Shown here: piece by piece, positions 27,924-29,923 of the stretch
Numbering within the stretch: the stretch's first letter is position 1
Layout: each line of letters starts with the position of its first letter
Source: JAXHUH01 sp034211175
GTDB taxonomy: Bacteria > Actinomycetota > Acidimicrobiia > Acidimicrobiales > CAIXPF01
NCBI GenBank assembly: GCA_034211175.1
Contig: JAXHUH010000133.1
Coordinates: 1-29,923, forward strand
DNA length: 29,923 nucleotides
Direction of reading: 5' to 3'
Position numbers and translations under genes: made by a program
Notes under the pieces: generated by a model
The model's input: the letters and a program-made list of their open reading frames with translations, nothing else
What the model was told of the DNA's origin: nothing
Databases searched by the model: none

Positions 27924-29079
27924 ACGCCTCACCGTTGATCTGGCCGAACAGGTCCGACAGCTCGCCGGCGGCGATCTGGTCGTACACCGCGTCCATCGCC
28001 TCCTGCTGCTCCGGCGTGGCGTCACAGATGACGGCGCCCGGCTCGGGGTCGACGCCGACGTGGAACACCTTCGTGGTGCCCTCGGTGAGCTCCCCGTTCA
28101 CGATCTCCACGAACGCGGCCTCCATGTAGTCGCCGCCGTCGAACCCGACCGCGATCTGGTAGTCGAGCTCGGGGTCCTCGCACGCGTCCGACGTACCGGC
28201 GCTCATGGTGATGACCCCGGCCTCGTTCGCCGCCTGGACGACCGGCCGATGCGAGCCACCGAGGTACGGGTAGACGGCGCCGGTACCGCCGGCGACCGCC
28301 TGGGTCAGCGCCTCGGTCGCCGTTGCGACGTCGTTGAAGTCGCCGGCCGGCACGTAGTCGACGGTGAACGACTCGTCGACCGCCTGGAGCCCGGCCTCGA
28401 AGCCGAGGAGCGACGCGGTCTCGAACGGCAGGTTGCAGCAGCCGATGAACGTGGTGGCGGTCGCGTCGGTGTCCTGGAGCAGGAGCCCGGTGGCGTACCC
28501 GGCGGTGTAGGCGATCTCCGTGCCGTCGTCGACGGACTGGGCGTAGAACTCGCTCTCCTGGAAGCCGCTACCGCAGTTGCAGTACCAGAAGATGTCCGAG
28601 TACTGCTCGGCCAGCGCCGGCATCGGCTCGGCGATCTCGCTCGCGCCGACGATGATCATGTCGACGTTCTGCGCGGCCAGGTTCTCGAGCTCCGTTGCGG
28701 CGTCGGCGGTGGCGATCTCGTCGACCACGATCGGCTCGGGGAACCCGTTGTCCACGACGACCTTCTCGACGCCGTCGACCAGGGACTGGTAGTAGGCGCC
28801 GTCGTCGCGGGGCCCCGGCGTAGCGAAGCCGATCAGGACCTCGCCGTCACCGTTGATGTCGAGGTCGACGGGAGCGCCCGCCTCGACATCGCCCTCCGAC
28901 TCGTCCTCGGTGTCGTCGGTCGACTCGTCCTCGGTGTCGTCGGTCGTCTCCTCGTCGGACTCGGCGGCGGTCGTCTCGGTCGACGATTCCGCGTCGGCGT
29001 CCTCGTCCGCCCCGCACGCCGCCGCGACGAGGGCGAGCAGTGCGAGAAGGGCCAACAAGAGGTGGCGGGTTCTGGTCAT
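27913..29079 (-). CDS. BMP-family substrate-binding lipoprotein (388 aa)
   Basis: The ATG at 29079 has AAGGAG 7 nt upstream. The lipoprotein signal (LLLALLALLALVAAAC, Cys22) is followed by an acidic linker (residues 23-73) with two TDDTEDES units. The BMP/PnrA-like domain begins VLIGFATPGPRDDGAYYQSL and includes DMIIVGASE, GYATGLLLQD and VYPYLGGSHRPVV. It carries several Cys (WYCNCGSG, GCCNLPF, SDACED) not typical of PnrA proteins, which may form disulfides or shape the pocket. Family members bind purine nucleosides, thiamine or similar compounds; here the neighbouring amidase and reductases suggest an N-containing compound. First gene of the cluster, with an operator at 29165-29177. Confidence 0.9.
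   Translation of the reverse strand: MTRTRHLLLALLALLALVAAACGADEDADAESSTETTAAESDEETTDDTEDESTDDTEDESEGDVEAGAPVDLDINGDGEVLIGFATPGPRDDGAYYQSLVDGVEKVVVDNGFPEPIVVDEIATADAATELENLAAQNVDMIIVGASEIAEPMPALAEQYSDIFWYCNCGSGFQESEFYAQSVDDGTEIAYTAGYATGLLLQDTDATATTFIGCCNLPFETASLLGFEAGLQAVDESFTVDYVPAGDFNDVATATEALTQAVAGGTGAVYPYLGGSHRPVVQAANEAGVITMSAGTSDACEDPELDYQIAVGFDGGDYMEAAFVEIVNGELTEGTTKVFHVGVDPEPGAVICDATPEQQEAMDAVYDQIAAGELSDLFGQINGEAYGG
28897..28944. repeat. Tandem repeat (2 x 24 bp) in the BMP lipoprotein linker
   Basis: Two perfect 24-bp copies (28897-28920 and 28921-28944) encode two TDDTEDES units on the minus strand. Frame is preserved, so linker length can vary by slippage. Confidence 0.7.
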
Positions 29080-29164
29080 GTCGATCTCCTTGGTCGAGGC
29101 ACGCGTTGCGCTCCTGTCCGCGGTCGCCGCCAACGAGTCGCTGGTCGCCCTGAGGCAAGGACTG

Positions 29165-29177
29165 ATGGTCAGACCAT
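29165..29177 (-). promoter_or_regulatory. Operator palindrome upstream of the BMP transport operon
   Basis: ATGGTC-A-GACCAT, an exact copy of the palindrome at the amidase start, lies 86-98 bp before the BMP lipoprotein ATG. TGGTC-N-GACCA fits FadR-subfamily GntR operators. Confidence 0.6.
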
Positions 29178-29181
29178 TCGG

Positions 29182-29187
29182 ATGGTA
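29182..29187 (-). promoter_or_regulatory. Candidate -10 of the BMP operon
   Basis: TACCAT on the minus strand lies 4 bp upstream of the operator, so the palindrome would cover the start of transcription, as expected for repression. The same hexamer serves as the -10 of the riboswitch promoter. The -35 is weak. Confidence 0.3.
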
Positions 29188-29781
29188 GTGCGCGTCCGGG
29201 ACGTGCCGCAGTCGCCGATGTTTCAGGCGGATGAACTGAGGGGAGTACAAGGTCGGTCGGACGCAGAGCGCCGCCCGACGACCGCGGAGAGGAGAGCGTC
29301 GGGGCCGGCGTGGCCCCGCACGAGGACGTGCGACGGCACGCGAGCCCGGCTGGGCTCCCGACAACAACTCCACGGCATGGGCGGTCTCACGCGTCGAGGT
29401 GGGCGGCTGGCGCCGAACACCGTACCCATCGCAGTCGTTGCGCGCGGCATCGACCACGACGCGTCACGTTCAGTTCGCCGAACCGTTCGCCGACGGCGTG
29501 GACGGCGTCTCCATGGGGGGCCGGGAGCGCCGCGAACGGCGCTATCGGTGTTCAACGAGTGCCGTGTCGAACCATCGGGTCGATCACCACCTTCGCCATC
29601 AGTCGAGGAGCCCGCCACCGACCCGCCGCGCACTGCTCAGAAGATCGGACGATCGTCATGGTATCGCAACAATTGGGGACGGACACCCACTGAACACCCC
29701 CGAACGGACATCAGGCTGATCGAGACACCCCGACGCCCGCCACGCGGGGATGTCGGTTCGCAGCGGCCGCACCCCGGCCGG

Positions 29782-29818
29782 GCCGGTGGCGGGCCCGCGG
29801 CGGGTGCCCGCCACCGGC
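29782..29818 (-). terminator. Strong terminator hairpin after the second BMP gene
   Basis: GCCGGTGGCGGGC (29782-29794) and GCCCGCCACCGGC (29806-29818) form a perfect 13-bp stem with an 11-nt loop, 48 bp beyond the stop of the truncated minus-strand gene. It isolates that gene from the downstream BMP operon. Confidence 0.7.
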
Positions 29819-29865
29819 AGGGGCTCATGCGGGCACGTCGCCGCCGGAGCCGACCCGCAGGGTTC

Positions 29866-29923
29866 CTACTCGTCGGGGGTGTAGGCGTCTGCGCTGATCT
29901 GGCCGAGGAGGGCGTCGAACTCG
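29866..29923 (-). CDS. C-terminal end of a second BMP-family binding protein (cut by window edge)
   Basis: The minus strand reads EFDALLGQISADAYTPDE then TAG (stop at 29866-29868). This aligns with the end of the BMP lipoprotein at 27913-29079 (LSDLFGQINGEAYGG), sharing the F/L-G-Q-I-x-x-x-A-Y core. Only 18 codons are visible, so the identity is inferred from the tail. It would be a paralogue of the nearby binding protein. Confidence 0.6.
   Translation of the reverse strand, partial: EFDALLGQISADAYTPDE

Larger units (their letters stand above)
29080..29865. other. 786-bp intergenic region between two BMP genes, no gene supported
   Basis: Open frames here on both strands lack ribosome sites and the usual codon bias, and composition is less regular than in the genes, so I call it non-coding. 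It contains the BMP operator and candidate promoter (29165-29187), a perfect AGCGCCG-cgaa-CGGCGCT hairpin (29526-29543) of unknown role, and the terminator at 29782-29818. The remainder holds nothing I recognise. Confidence 0.5.

Noticed and set aside
29223..29719. Open frames on both strands in the 786-bp gap near the right end
   Set aside because: They have no ribosome site, Arg/Ser/Pro-rich random-looking composition and no match to a known family.

Overview
The window is about 30 kb of very GC-rich DNA (roughly 70%). It has strong G/C bias at third codon positions, many GTG starts, short or overlapping intergenic joins, and secreted lipoproteins with long Asp/Glu/Thr/Ser linkers after the lipobox. 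Together with the mix of families (IPT/TIG secreted proteins, BMP and peptide ABC importers, FadR-type operator palindromes, an actinobacterial style of manganese riboswitch) this points to a free-living actinobacterium. Acidimicrobiia (Ilumatobacter/Iamia-like) is my best guess, but the sequence does not prove it. I see no rRNA, tRNA, CRISPR array, transposase or prophage. It reads as ordinary chromosome rather than a mobile island.

Left part (1-4200): a truncated gene at the edge and a small unknown gene, both on the minus strand. Then come two tandem secreted IPT/TIG-repeat paralogues (minus), and a small divergent gene that may encode a ribbon-helix-helix protein. Middle-left (4200-9600): a P2-type cation ATPase (minus) whose leader carries a convincing yybP-ykoY (Mn2+) riboswitch directly under a -35/-10 promoter, with a perfect 9-nt anti-Shine-Dalgarno pairing. 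Next are a DEAD-box RNA helicase with an Arg/Gly tail (minus) and a SlyD-like FKBP isomerase (plus). Middle (9600-14200): an O-methyltransferase and a secreted subtilase-like protein whose nucleophile and oxyanion residues look substituted (both minus). On the plus strand follow a Pro-rich mini-protein overlapping a formate/nitrite-transporter-family gene, a stand-alone HATPase, and a frame-broken gene resembling DUF4304.

Right-middle (14200-21250): a complete peptide/dipeptide ABC importer on the minus strand, in the order ATPase D, ATPase F, lipoprotein binding protein, permease B, permease C. It starts from a plausible promoter and is divergent from a TetR-family regulator. Right (21270-29080): a seven-gene minus-strand cluster consisting of a BMP-family lipoprotein, a double-cassette ATPase, two permeases, a flavin-reductase-like protein, an aldo/keto reductase and an acetamidase/formamidase. 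The first five joins are overlapping, abutting or short (at most 90 bp). The first gene and the amidase share an identical 13-bp perfect palindrome at their promoters, which suggests one regulator controls uptake of a (probably N-containing) compound and its breakdown. The right edge clips the last 18 codons of a second BMP-family binding protein, ending in a strong terminator hairpin.

The most interesting items are the riboswitch-controlled ATPase with its mutually exclusive leader structures, the shared FadR/GntR-like operator defining a BMP-transport/amidase regulon, and the putative pseudo-subtilase.
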